Shown here piece by piece: positions 9,313 to 18,561 of a stretch of 64,000 nt of DNA (position 1 is the stretch's first letter; every line of letters begins with the position of its first letter). The notes under the pieces are model-generated. The model saw only the letters and a program-made list of their open reading frames with translations, was not told where the DNA came from and did not search any database. The translations under genes and the position numbers were made by a program. The stretch is from an uncultured Pseudomonadota bacterium (GTDB lineage Bacteria > Pseudomonadota > Alphaproteobacteria > RF32 > CAG-239): the NCBI GenBank assembly GCA_902763535.1, contig CACWSG010000004.1:113595-177594 (forward strand). The letters run 5' to 3'.

Positions 9313-10335
9313 ATGAAGCAAAATGTTATTGATGATTATAATCTTCTTTCCGGTCAGCAAAAAGCGGCAATCTTGGTAATGTCGCTTGATGAGGAACGTT
9401 CATCGACACTGTTTTCGTTGATGGATGAGGAAGAAATAAAAGAACTTTCCGTCATAATGGTGTCATTAGGTAAGGTTAATTCGAATATTATAGAGCAATT
9501 GATAGCCGAATTTAATGAAAAGCTGAATACTACCGGCGGCTTGGTCGGTACCTATGAAAGCACTGAACGTTTGCTGGCCAAAACTCTTGATAAAGACAAA
9601 GTAAACGCAATTATGGAAGAGATACGCGGTCCGGCCGGACGCACCATGTGGGATAAGTTAGGTAATGTTAACGAGCATGTTTTGGCCAATTATCTCAAAA
9701 ACGAATATCCGCAAACCATTGCCGTTATTCTTTCTAAAATTAAGGCTGAGCACGCTGCTAAAGTAATTGCTTTGTTTCCTGAGAATTTTGCCATGGAAAT
9801 TGTTATGCGTATGTTGCGCATGGATTCTGTGCAAAAAGATGTTATGGACAGTTTGGAAACCACATTGCGTAAAGAATTTATGAGCACCTTGTCAAAATCT
9901 ACCCGACGTGATGCTCATGAGCTGATTGCCGATATTTTCAACTCTCTTGACCGCAACACCGAAAATCGCTTTATGGAAGCTTTGGAAGAGCGCAATCGTG
10001 AAAGTGCCGAACGCGTTAAAGCTTTGATGTTTACCTTTGAAGACCTCAATCGTATTGACTCGCAAGGTATTCAAGTATTGTTGCGCAGTGTTGATAAAGA
10101 TAAGTTGGCAGTAGCTTTGAAGGGTGCTTCCGAGACCTTGAAAGAGTTGTTCTTCAATAATATGTCAACTCGTGCCGGAAAAATCATCAAAGAAGATATG
10201 GATGCAATGGGACCGGTCAGAATGCGTGATGTTGAAGAAGCTCAGCAATACATTGTTACTACGGCCAAAGATTTGGCTAACCGCAATGAAATTGTGGTTT
10301 CCGAGGGTAAAGAAAGCGATGAGCTGGTATATTAG
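9313..10335 (+). CDS. fliG: Flagellar motor switch protein FliG
   Basis: FliG links the MS ring to the C-ring and interacts with the stator to generate torque. The N-terminal domain (GQQKAAILVMSLDEE) binds FliF. The middle domain holds ANYLKNEYPQTIAVILS, the counterpart of the usual EHPQ region. The C-terminal torque helix has a charged run around residues 280-300. Length (340) is normal. Confidence 0.96.
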   Translation: MKQNVIDDYNLLSGQQKAAILVMSLDEERSSTLFSLMDEEEIKELSVIMVSLGKVNSNIIEQLIAEFNEKLNTTGGLVGTYESTERLLAKTLDKDKVNAIMEEIRGPAGRTMWDKLGNVNEHVLANYLKNEYPQTIAVILSKIKAEHAAKVIALFPENFAMEIVMRMLRMDSVQKDVMDSLETTLRKEFMSTLSKSTRRDAHELIADIFNSLDRNTENRFMEALEERNRESAERVKALMFTFEDLNRIDSQGIQVLLRSVDKDKLAVALKGASETLKELFFNNMSTRAGKIIKEDMDAMGPVRMRDVEEAQQYIVTTAKDLANRNEIVVSEGKESDELVY

Positions 10336-10352
10336 TCAAAGGCGTGAGTTAA

Positions 10353-11120
10353 GTGGCGGAATATCGAAAATATATGTTTGATAATTTTGTAATCGGAGGC
10401 GCTGCCAAAGAAGTTGCTTCTTCCGATGAAACCCCCGCTGCCGCTGATGACAATATCAAGCAGACAGCAACGGAAGTTGCTGCACCGGTTGAAGAAGAAG
10501 TTACAAATGATGAAGAAATTTCAATCGTTGAACCCGAGCCGGAAGAAGAATATACCACCAGTCCGATGTCGGAGTTTATGTTCTCGCAGGATGATTTGGA
10601 TGATGCTGTCGCCAAGGCCAAGGAAGAGGCTTATGCTCAAGGTTTGTTAGCTGCGCAAAACAACGATACCAACCGCCAAAACACATTATTAGAAGAAATT
10701 AAAAATCAATTATCATTAGTTTTTGCTGAAAGTCAGCAGTCAAGTGAAACACAAGAATTAAATGCTTTAAGATTTTTGGCAGCCGCTTTGCACAAATTAT
10801 TGCCCAGCTTGGAAAAGATTGACGGCATATCAGAAATAAAACAATTTTTGGATGACAATTTTGCCCAACTCAGCTCGCAAAAGTCTTTGGCATTTTTCTT
10901 TCATCCCGATGCGGCAAAACAGGCCGCACCGCTGATTGAAAAGCTGGCGGCACATCATGATTTTGAAGGCAAAATATCAATCCATAAAGACGATAATTTA
11001 GGTCTTTCGGATTGTCGTATAGAATGGAAGGACGGTTATGCTGAACGCAATACCGCCAAATTATTGGAAAAATTACAGGAATTATTGAATAACAATCAAC
11101 AAGAGAGGGAAAATGGATAA
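10353..11120 (+). CDS. fliH: Flagellar assembly protein FliH
   Basis: FliH regulates the export ATPase FliI and ties it to the C-ring. The 255-residue protein begins with a GTG, then a very acidic, low-complexity N-terminus (residues 20-70). After this come a coiled-coil-like segment with an AQG-type motif (KEEAYAQGLLAAQNN) and a C-terminal domain of FliH/YscL type. The call rests mainly on position between fliG and fliN plus this architecture. It overlaps fliN by 8 bases. fliI is not in the window. Confidence 0.75.
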   Translation: MAEYRKYMFDNFVIGGAAKEVASSDETPAAADDNIKQTATEVAAPVEEEVTNDEEISIVEPEPEEEYTTSPMSEFMFSQDDLDDAVAKAKEEAYAQGLLAAQNNDTNRQNTLLEEIKNQLSLVFAESQQSSETQELNALRFLAAALHKLLPSLEKIDGISEIKQFLDDNFAQLSSQKSLAFFFHPDAAKQAAPLIEKLAAHHDFEGKISIHKDDNLGLSDCRIEWKDGYAERNTAKLLEKLQELLNNNQQERENG

Positions 11121-11469
11121 TCAATTGGATTTAGATGAATTGAGCGAAACATCTTCAATGGATGATGAGCCCATATTGCGTAAAGAAGTTGGTATGGATG
11201 ATTTTGATATTCCGACTTCGACATCTGATTTGGAAGCAGTGTACAACATTCCGGTCAAAGTATCAGCAGTTTTGGGCAAAACCAACATGAAGGTCAGCCA
11301 ATTAATGAAATTGAATAAAGGTGCAATTATTGAGCTTGATCGCAAAGTCGGTGAAGCTGTTGATATTTATGTCAACAATTCTTTGGTTGCGCGCGGAGAG
11401 GTTGTTGTGGTAGATGACAAACTTGGCATTACCATGACCGAAATTGTTAAATCTGTCAACAAGGCTTAA
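11113..11469 (+). CDS. fliN: Flagellar motor switch protein FliN
   Basis: FliN is the main C-ring component and carries the SpoA (surface presentation of antigens) fold. After about 40 acidic residues comes the domain beginning IPVKVSAVLGKTNMKV and continuing through GAIIELDRKVGEAVDIYVN to the C-terminus, which is typical. It is 118 residues long. The start overlaps the end of fliH (ATGGATAA), a sign of translational coupling. Confidence 0.93.
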   Translation: MDNQLDLDELSETSSMDDEPILRKEVGMDDFDIPTSTSDLEAVYNIPVKVSAVLGKTNMKVSQLMKLNKGAIIELDRKVGEAVDIYVNNSLVARGEVVVVDDKLGITMTEIVKSVNKA

Positions 11470-11472
11470 ACC

Positions 11473-12795
11473 ATGGAATTATTGATTGTCGGAGCACTAA
11501 ACGGTCAAATCGGAGCAGCCAGCAAGATTGCCATAGCCAAAGGCGGGCAGGTAACCTTGGCCGATTCTGTCGATAAAGCACTTGATATAATGCGTTCCGG
11601 CAAAGCGATAGAATTGGTGATGATAGATGTTACTTTGGATGTTTACAAACTTATCTCATCATTGACCAACGAGCGTATTAATGTTGCTGTTGTGGCTTGT
11701 GGCGTGGCTAATGATACATCATTGGCGGTTAAAGCAATCAAGGCCGGAGCTAAAGAGTATATCCCTCTGCCTCCTGATCCCGACTTGATTGGTGCAGTTT
11801 TAGCAGCGGCAACACGCGAAAATCACGCACTTATTTATGGTGATAAAAAGACCGAAGCGGTACTAAAAATGGCTAAACAAATAGCCCCATCAGATGCCAG
11901 CGTATTACTTACCGGCTCGTCGGGTACCGGTAAGGAAATTTTTTCGCGTTTTATTCATGATAATTCCAAACGCGCTTCCCGCCAGTTTGTGGCCGTAAAC
12001 TGTGCCGCCATACCGGAAGCATTGTTGGAATCCGAGTTGTTCGGTTACGAAAAGGGAGCTTTTACCGGCGCAGTTGCCCGCCGTATCGGCAAATTTGAAG
12101 AAGCTTCCGGCGGAACATTGTTGCTTGATGAAATTTCGGAGATGGACATCTCTTTGCAAGCCAAGTTGTTGCGTGCAATTCAAGAAAAAGAAATTGATCG
12201 TTTGGGCGGCAAAGCTCCGATAAAAGTTGATACCCGTATTATTGCCACATCTAACCGCAATTTGGAAGAATGTGTGCAAAACGGCACTTTCCGTCAGGAT
12301 TTGTATTATCGATTGAATGTTATTGCTTTGAATATTCCTGACCTGAAAGATCGTCCGGATGATATTATAGTTTTAGCCAAGCATTTTATCAAAAAATATT
12401 CCGAGGTGAACGAATTGCCGATGCGTGATCTGTCGGTTAAAGCTTCGGAGTTGTTGCTCAATTATTTGTGGCCGGGCAATGTTCGCGAATTGGAAAACAC
12501 CATGCATCGCGCCGTATTAATGGCAAGCGGTGATGAAATTGATGAAAATGCCATCATTCTCAACAATCCCAAAGCTGTAAAAACTCCGCCGACGGCACAG
12601 GATAATACTCCCTCGCAGGTCGGGCAGACAGTGGCAAGCGTTGAGCGAAAACTGATTCTGGACACTTTGGAAAGCACTTCGTGGAATCGCACAACAGCCG
12701 CAATTTTGCTGGGTATATCGATTCGCACTTTGCGCAACAAACTCAAACAATATCAGGAAGAGGGCTATAATATTCCTTCTTCTGCACAAGGATAG
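11473..12795 (+). CDS. flbD: FlbD-type sigma-54 activator of flagellar genes
   Basis: Sigma-54-dependent AAA+ activator that in Caulobacter turns on late flagellar genes. The N-terminal 120 residues form a receiver-like domain without the usual phosphorylation-site pattern, as is common in FlbD. Walker A (SSGTGKE) lies at about 148-155. The sigma-54-contacting GAFTGA loop is near 196-201, Walker B (LLLDE) near 217-221, and an arginine-finger region follows. The C-terminus is a Fis-type helix-turn-helix (about 395-432). Its location inside the flagellar operon fits a feedback regulator. A sigma-54 system is therefore expected in this genome, though rpoN is not here. Confidence 0.88.
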   Translation: MELLIVGALNGQIGAASKIAIAKGGQVTLADSVDKALDIMRSGKAIELVMIDVTLDVYKLISSLTNERINVAVVACGVANDTSLAVKAIKAGAKEYIPLPPDPDLIGAVLAAATRENHALIYGDKKTEAVLKMAKQIAPSDASVLLTGSSGTGKEIFSRFIHDNSKRASRQFVAVNCAAIPEALLESELFGYEKGAFTGAVARRIGKFEEASGGTLLLDEISEMDISLQAKLLRAIQEKEIDRLGGKAPIKVDTRIIATSNRNLEECVQNGTFRQDLYYRLNVIALNIPDLKDRPDDIIVLAKHFIKKYSEVNELPMRDLSVKASELLLNYLWPGNVRELENTMHRAVLMASGDEIDENAIILNNPKAVKTPPTAQDNTPSQVGQTVASVERKLILDTLESTSWNRTTAAILLGISIRTLRNKLKQYQEEGYNIPSSAQG

Positions 12796-12804
12796 ACACA
12801 ACCA

Positions 12805-14913
12805 ATGGCAAAAGCACCGCGCAATTCTTGGGCAACCAATCTTAAAAATACGCTTGTAGGATCAGCCAAGCGCGGTGACATTATGTTTGCCATCGGTATA
12901 ATTTTGATATTGGTAGTTTTGATTATGCCGATGCCGGTATGGTTGTTGGATATATCTTTGGCATTATCCATTACCATGTCTTGTATTGTGTTGATGATGG
13001 CAATTTTTATTGAAAAGCCTATCGAATTCAGTGCCTTTCCTTTGGTTTTGTTGATTGTTACCATTTATCGATTAGCACTGAACCTCGCTTCAACCCGTCT
13101 GATATTATCACGCGGCTCCATGGGTCCTGACGCTGCCGGCGAAGTAATTAAGGCCTTTGGCGGTTTTATCATGGGCAATAATTTTGTTATCGGTGTTATT
13201 GTTTTTGCGATATTGGTTTTGGTTAACTTTATTGTTGTAACCAAAGGTTCCGGTCGTATTGCCGAAGTTGCCGCTCGTTTTGCTTTGGATGCCATGCCCG
13301 GCAAACAGATGGCGATTGATGCCGATTTGTCATCCGGATTGATAAATGAAGACGAAGCTCGCAAACGCCGTGAAGATTTATCCAAAGAAAGTTCTTTCTA
13401 TGGAGCCATGGATGGTGCTTCTAAATTTGTACGCGGTGATGCCATCGCCGGATTATTGATTACATTTATCAATATTATTGCCGGTATCATCATCGGTATG
13501 GTGCAAAATGATATGAGCTTTTCTCAAGCCGGAGAAACCTATACCAGACTGACGGTCGGTGATGGTTTGGTGTCTCAGATTCCGGCCTTGATTGTTTCGG
13601 TTGCTGCCGGTATTTTGGTGTCAAAAGCCGGCATGACGGAATCAACCGACAAAGTATTATTTGAGCAGGTTGCCAATTATCCTAAGGCTTTGGGTATGAG
13701 TGCCGGTTTGGCAATTGCTTTGGGATTTTTGCCAGGTATTCCGATGATTCCGTTTTTTATTTTGGCAACTTTGACCGGAAGTACTGCTTATTATTTGAAT
13801 AAACAACGAACTCAAGAGCAGGCTGTCGAGCAAGCCGCCCTAGAACAAGAAAAACAGACCGGTGGTGCCAAAGCCGCCGAAGAGCCGATTTCTAATGTGC
13901 TCAAAGTTGATGCCATCAGGTTGGAAGTCGGTTATGGATTGTTGCCACTGATAAATGATGATTCCAATCGCAAAATTACCGACCAAATCAAAGCATTGCG
14001 TCGTGCTTTGGCCGCTGAATTAGGCTTTGTTATGCCGTCAATTCGCATTCAGGATAATATGCAGTTGGAAGCAAATGAATATAATATCTATATCAAAGAA
14101 GTGCGCAGCGGACGCGGAACTTTGCGTCCGACCCAGTTGTTGGTTATGGATCCGCGCGGGGATAAGATAAATCTTCCCGGTGAGGAGACACAGGAGCCGA
14201 CTTTCGGATTACAGGCTATGTGGATTGATCCCTCCTACCGCGAAGAAGCCATGTTTAGAGGTTATACCGTGGTTGATCCGGCCACTGTTGTTACCACTCA
14301 TATCACTGAACTGGTCAAAGAAAATATGCCGGAATTACTGTCTTATGCTGAAACTCAAAAACTGCTTGATGAAATGGATAAAGAACATCAAAAATTAGTC
14401 AAAGACCTTATTCCTTCTAAGATTAGTCTTGCAGCGGTTCAGCGCATTTTGAAAAATTTGTTACAGGAAAGAGTTTCTATTCGCGATTTGCCCACTATTT
14501 TAGAGGGAATATCGGAGGCGGTTGCTTCAACTCACAGCTTAATGCTGATTACCGAACACGTGCGTTCGCGTTTGTCTCGCCAGTTGTCCAACGCTTATGC
14601 CAATGAATTCGGGGTTATATCATTAGTTCCATTGTCGCCGGAATGGGAGCATAATTTTTCACAAAGTATAGTTGGTGACGGCGATGACAGGCAGTTAGCT
14701 ATGGCGCCGTCTCAATTGCAGTCATTTATCACCAAGGTGCGCAGTGTTACTGAAGATTTGGCAGCTAAAGGTGAAAATCCGGTTCTCTTAACAAGTCCGT
14801 CGATTCGCCCGTTTGTGCGTTCAATAATTGAACGTTTTCGTCCTTTGAGTGTGGTTATGTCACAAAATGAAATTCATCCTAAAGCAAAAATAAAGACTGT
14901 CGGGCAGATATAA
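12805..14913 (+). CDS. flhA: Flagellar export gate protein FlhA
   Basis: FlhA is the large gate subunit of the flagellar type III export apparatus. It has eight predicted membrane helices in residues 30-335 with the conserved cytoplasmic FHIPEP loop (GRIAEVAARFALDAMPGKQM, about 150-170). A linker and a four-subdomain cytoplasmic domain (about 360-702) act as docking platform. Its 702 residues match the family. It lies 9 bases after flbD and 4 before the next gene. Confidence 0.96.
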   Translation: MAKAPRNSWATNLKNTLVGSAKRGDIMFAIGIILILVVLIMPMPVWLLDISLALSITMSCIVLMMAIFIEKPIEFSAFPLVLLIVTIYRLALNLASTRLILSRGSMGPDAAGEVIKAFGGFIMGNNFVIGVIVFAILVLVNFIVVTKGSGRIAEVAARFALDAMPGKQMAIDADLSSGLINEDEARKRREDLSKESSFYGAMDGASKFVRGDAIAGLLITFINIIAGIIIGMVQNDMSFSQAGETYTRLTVGDGLVSQIPALIVSVAAGILVSKAGMTESTDKVLFEQVANYPKALGMSAGLAIALGFLPGIPMIPFFILATLTGSTAYYLNKQRTQEQAVEQAALEQEKQTGGAKAAEEPISNVLKVDAIRLEVGYGLLPLINDDSNRKITDQIKALRRALAAELGFVMPSIRIQDNMQLEANEYNIYIKEVRSGRGTLRPTQLLVMDPRGDKINLPGEETQEPTFGLQAMWIDPSYREEAMFRGYTVVDPATVVTTHITELVKENMPELLSYAETQKLLDEMDKEHQKLVKDLIPSKISLAAVQRILKNLLQERVSIRDLPTILEGISEAVASTHSLMLITEHVRSRLSRQLSNAYANEFGVISLVPLSPEWEHNFSQSIVGDGDDRQLAMAPSQLQSFITKVRSVTEDLAAKGENPVLLTSPSIRPFVRSIIERFRPLSVVMSQNEIHPKAKIKTVGQI

Positions 14914-14917
14914 TATC

Positions 14918-15712
14918 ATGGAAAACGGCTACACAGGCAATTTATATTCAACACCGGAACCTTCCTATTACAAAGGTAAAAATATGATTGCCGTCATGTC
15001 GGGAAGACACGGCAGCGGAAAAACATGGCTTGCAGTATCTTTGGCACAAGTTTTAAGCGCGATGAAACAAAAAGTTTTGTTGTTTGACGGTTCCGGCGGT
15101 ATCAATAATATCAAAAAACAACTGGGGCTGGACGATTGTCCCGATTTGGATAAAGTCATATATCAGGGAGATTGCTTAAATCAAATCATCACTTGTTATA
15201 ATAAAGGGCATTTTGATTTGATATTAAGCAATCCGTCATCATCAGGATTAGCCACAATGTCTATCGGTTGTTTGCAAATATTTGGTGATGATTTGAATAT
15301 CATATCGCAAGAATATGACAAAGTTATTCTTGATATTGATGTAAATGACAATGATGCGGCTCATGTTTTGGCCGGTATGTCAAAATCGGTAATTGTCGTA
15401 TGCGGCAATTCGGTTGCTTCAATGACAGAGAGTTATCAAATTATTCGTGATTTTTACACCCGTTATCCGCAAACCGACATCAAGGTTTTGATAAATCAGG
15501 CCGATAATTATACCGAAGGGCAGAGAACCTTTGCCGGTTTGGCATCAACTTGTCAGCGATTTTTGAATTATACCCCGAAATTGTTGGGGATTGTGCGTGA
15601 AGATACCAGAGTCCGTGATGCCATACGCAATCAAACAACCGTGATTAATCGATATCCTCAATCCGAGGCTTCTTTAGATGTGATAGCTGTTGCTAAGGAG
15701 ATATTGAAATAA
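14918..15712 (+). CDS. FlhG/FleN-like P-loop ATPase, degenerate nucleotide site
   Basis: MinD/ParA-superfamily ATPases of the FlhG group limit flagellar number together with the GTPase FlhF. The fold is recognisable: a P-loop at about residue 28 (SGRHGSGKT), a beta-strand plus DGSGG in the place of the usual DADLG, and a C-terminal half typical of FlhG. The signature lysine of the deviant Walker A (SGKGGVGKT) is Arg here, and the second Asp of the DxD switch is missing. flhF is expected between flhA and flhG but absent. The ATG follows flhA by 4 bases, and the stop overlaps the next start (TAATG). ATP hydrolysis by this protein is uncertain. Confidence 0.7.
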   Translation: MENGYTGNLYSTPEPSYYKGKNMIAVMSGRHGSGKTWLAVSLAQVLSAMKQKVLLFDGSGGINNIKKQLGLDDCPDLDKVIYQGDCLNQIITCYNKGHFDLILSNPSSSGLATMSIGCLQIFGDDLNIISQEYDKVILDIDVNDNDAAHVLAGMSKSVIVVCGNSVASMTESYQIIRDFYTRYPQTDIKVLINQADNYTEGQRTFAGLASTCQRFLNYTPKLLGIVREDTRVRDAIRNQTTVINRYPQSEASLDVIAVAKEILK

Positions 15713-17280
15713 TGGAAACCATAGCTTCAACCATTAACATGATAACCGGCGATACTGCTTTGCCCAATACTGAAATGTTGCAGTTGACCGAATTGCCGGA
15801 TGATTTGTTGGCAATACTGCAAAATGGCGCCAAAGCAAATTTAAGAATTTCTCTAATCGATTCTGCGCTATTGACTCAATTAGAAATAAACGGTCAGACT
15901 TTTGAAGTCAAAATCAATGGTACTTTGCCCCAGCCGCAAACAAATGAAACCTTAGATCTTCCGGTTAAAGTAAGTTCGGGTAATCGCTTGCAGGTTTTAG
16001 TACCGCAGGTGCAAACACATTCGCTAACCTCAAAGTTACAGCCGGATATCAAACAGCCTGCCGTACAATCGCACTCATCGGCTGTTGATATAAATATAAA
16101 TCCAACCAAACAGTTGCAAAAGGTTGTACTTGAACCGCTCAAACTTGATGAAGTCGTGAGCTCCAAATTAACTGAACTGAAAGCTCCGCTCGCGCTCAAA
16201 GAACAAGTTATGTCTCAGATTCCTCGTCTGGAAATCAACATTTCTTCGGTGGGACAAACCAGTTCTTCTGCCAAAAGTATTCTCCAGCCGATTTATGACA
16301 CCATTGAACAGATGGTTTATGCTAATACTGATGGTGATGAAATAAAAGTTTTACAGAACCAATTACAGAATAATATTGCAGATCTTGTCGGTAAAAATAT
16401 CAACGGAACGATTAGTCGGCAGCAAAATGCCGCAACCTTTATCAAAACAGATATTGGTGAAAGTTTTTTCACTGCTCCGCTCAAATTCAGCCCTAATGAA
16501 ACAGTTGATTTGACCATCAATAATATTGTGTTTCCGACCCAAACAAAACCGGATAATATTTTTACCCGAATTGTTAATTTGTTTGAGAGTAAAAATTCCG
16601 ATATTACAATAGCGTTGCGTGATAATCCTCACATATTGAGTAAATTGTTCAGCCAAGATGTAACCGTTGCCGCTGAGCAAAATTCACCTTTGTTGAATAC
16701 CTTAGTTGCCAAACTACCGGCATATAATCAAAATTTTTTACCTAATTTGGTAACTTTTTATCAGGCGGCGGTACAAAAAGACGCAGCAATATGGCTGGGA
16801 GCAGATAACATCAAACAAATTGCCGAAATCAGCAAAGATGTTAATGTAGCAGGTATTACTAAAGAACTTAATAACTTTGTTGCTTCAAGTATCAAAGAAA
16901 CTCCTATGTGGCGCATAAGCGAAATTCCGGTTTATGCCGATAATAATTTTACTTCTCTAAAGATAGCTGTAAAAAAAGATCATGATGACAGCAAAGAAGC
17001 AAAGCAATCCAAGCAGGGTACTCGTTTTGTAGTTGAAACTCAGTTTTCCAAGTTGGGAAATTTTCAGTTTGATGGTTTTGTACGCTCCCATGAACGCAAT
17101 TTGGATTTGATAGTTCGTACCTCATCACAACTAGATGATGATTTTTGTACGCAGCTTATCAATTTATTTAAGAATTCACTTTATAATTTTGACTACAAAG
17201 GTAGTGTTAAGATAAACCAAAAAGAAAGCTTTATTAATTTTTATGAGGCCGCGCCTCGCAAGCAAGGGATTTATATCTAA
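15712..17280 (+). CDS. Probable flagellar hook-length control (FliK-like) protein
   Basis: This 522-residue protein has no signal peptide or membrane segment. It has a small beta-rich N-terminus, a long polar region rich in Gln, Thr and Ser, and a folded C-terminal part. The C-terminal stretch around 440-500 (RFVVETQFSKLGNFQFDGF, then a strand and a helix) resembles the FliK C-terminal domain, which switches export specificity when the hook is complete. Coupling to the flagellar operon supports this. The similarity is by pattern only; another export-related role is possible. Confidence 0.5.
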   Translation: METIASTINMITGDTALPNTEMLQLTELPDDLLAILQNGAKANLRISLIDSALLTQLEINGQTFEVKINGTLPQPQTNETLDLPVKVSSGNRLQVLVPQVQTHSLTSKLQPDIKQPAVQSHSSAVDININPTKQLQKVVLEPLKLDEVVSSKLTELKAPLALKEQVMSQIPRLEINISSVGQTSSSAKSILQPIYDTIEQMVYANTDGDEIKVLQNQLQNNIADLVGKNINGTISRQQNAATFIKTDIGESFFTAPLKFSPNETVDLTINNIVFPTQTKPDNIFTRIVNLFESKNSDITIALRDNPHILSKLFSQDVTVAAEQNSPLLNTLVAKLPAYNQNFLPNLVTFYQAAVQKDAAIWLGADNIKQIAEISKDVNVAGITKELNNFVASSIKETPMWRISEIPVYADNNFTSLKIAVKKDHDDSKEAKQSKQGTRFVVETQFSKLGNFQFDGFVRSHERNLDLIVRTSSQLDDDFCTQLINLFKNSLYNFDYKGSVKINQKESFINFYEAAPRKQGIYI

Positions 17281-18408
17281 ATGAGTGATGCTTTGGAATA
17301 TTATAAAATATTAGAAATTTCTCCGGATGCTTCCGATGAAGAAATAAGAACATCATATCGCAACAAAGCAAAAATCTGGCACCCCGATTCTAACCCGTCT
17401 CCCGAAGCGGCTGAAATGTTTCGCAAACTTTCTGAGGCGCATACGGTCTTAACTGACAACAAATTGCGCAGCCGCTATAATTTGCTTTCTTTGTGTTGCA
17501 CAGCTGATAATTATCCGCAAACCTCGAATTTGGCGGTTATAAAAGACGGGGCTGAAGATGTTAATTTGCGTGCAGTTCGCCAAAAAGTTATTCGGGCTAA
17601 AATAATTGATTATGAAAGTAAAAATACCGTACAGGTTGTCAATTATGCCAATGCGCTCAAGCTCAACTTTAATAATTCGCTGACCAACTGGACTCTCGGC
17701 TGGTGGCACCTCAAAACATTTGTTCCTAATTTGCTTAATATAATTCACAACTTTTACCATCCGCTTGCCAAGCAGGATAGTTGTCGAATTTTATTGACCA
17801 ATATGCTGGCACATGAACAATCAGGACAACTGACCAAGGCAGCACAGTGCGGGCTGATTGCGTGTGATTATTTGGATGCGGCCGGACAGCAGATGGTAAA
17901 AAACTATCTTTCTGCTTGGAATGTTCCGCTATCGCGTCCTCGTCCGTGGAACTTAAGTAAATTATTGCTTTCTCAGTTGGTAGCACCGATTGCCTTAATA
18001 GCGATTATTGCCATAATTTTTATGTTCGGCTGTAATAACAGGTTATTCAATGGCAAAAAAACAACAGCAATCAACTATTATCAAAGTGTTGATTTCGGTT
18101 CGCGCGGAAGTGTTACCGATGATATTGTGGTTGGTAAGGTAATCAATATTCCGGTCAACAAGAATGATGATTCCAAATTGTACCATTTCAAAAAAGCGGC
18201 AAAAATCATGTACGGACCATCGGATAAATTTGATTTATTGAAAACCGCCGAAAAAGATATGACCGTGCGCTTAACCGGTATTACACCGGACAATATTTGG
18301 GCTCGTGTTATGATTGATAACGGCGAAATGGGCTTTGTTCATATGGATGCTATCCAGCAGGGACGCGGTGCTGAAATTCCTTTCGGCAGCAAGATAACCG
18401 GCAATTAA
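17281..18408 (+). CDS. Membrane J-domain protein with C-terminal SH3-like domain
   Basis: Residues 5-65 form a J-domain with the HPD motif (WHPDSN) that stimulates Hsp70 ATPase. There is no zinc-finger or client-binding region as in true DnaJ. About 150 helical residues follow, then a membrane helix near 228-248 (ALIAIIAIIFMF). The C-terminal half carries a strand-rich, SH3-like domain (about 310-370) with the typical VRLTGITPDNIWARV pattern. A J-domain at the N-terminus puts it in the cytoplasm and the SH3-like domain in the periplasm, where such domains often contact the cell wall. It begins one base after the preceding stop and is the last gene of the flagellar operon. Confidence 0.75.
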   Translation: MSDALEYYKILEISPDASDEEIRTSYRNKAKIWHPDSNPSPEAAEMFRKLSEAHTVLTDNKLRSRYNLLSLCCTADNYPQTSNLAVIKDGAEDVNLRAVRQKVIRAKIIDYESKNTVQVVNYANALKLNFNNSLTNWTLGWWHLKTFVPNLLNIIHNFYHPLAKQDSCRILLTNMLAHEQSGQLTKAAQCGLIACDYLDAAGQQMVKNYLSAWNVPLSRPRPWNLSKLLLSQLVAPIALIAIIAIIFMFGCNNRLFNGKKTTAINYYQSVDFGSRGSVTDDIVVGKVINIPVNKNDDSKLYHFKKAAKIMYGPSDKFDLLKTAEKDMTVRLTGITPDNIWARVMIDNGEMGFVHMDAIQQGRGAEIPFGSKITGN

Positions 18409-18455
18409 AATTCCTGTTTTTAGCATCGGGCTTTCCAAAATTTCGTATTGATTTT

Positions 18456-18503
18456 ATTAATCTAAAGCGAATAATACAACGATATTCGCATTAAGATTAA
18501 TGC
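18456..18503 (+). promoter_or_regulatory. Alternative hairpins in the rpoH upstream region
   Basis: ATTAATCT and GCGAATA (18456-18473) pair with TATTCGC and AGATTAAT (18483-18501) to give a long interrupted stem. A competing hairpin, GCATTA-AGAT-TAATGC (18488-18503), uses the same 3' bases. There is no T run, so this is not a simple terminator. It is about 60 bases before the rpoH ATG; if transcribed it could be a switch. Confidence 0.45.
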
Positions 18504-18561
18504 GATTCCGGAACTTGGACTATTGCAAATAAAGTTCATGTTTTATGATGGAGTGTAAGCT

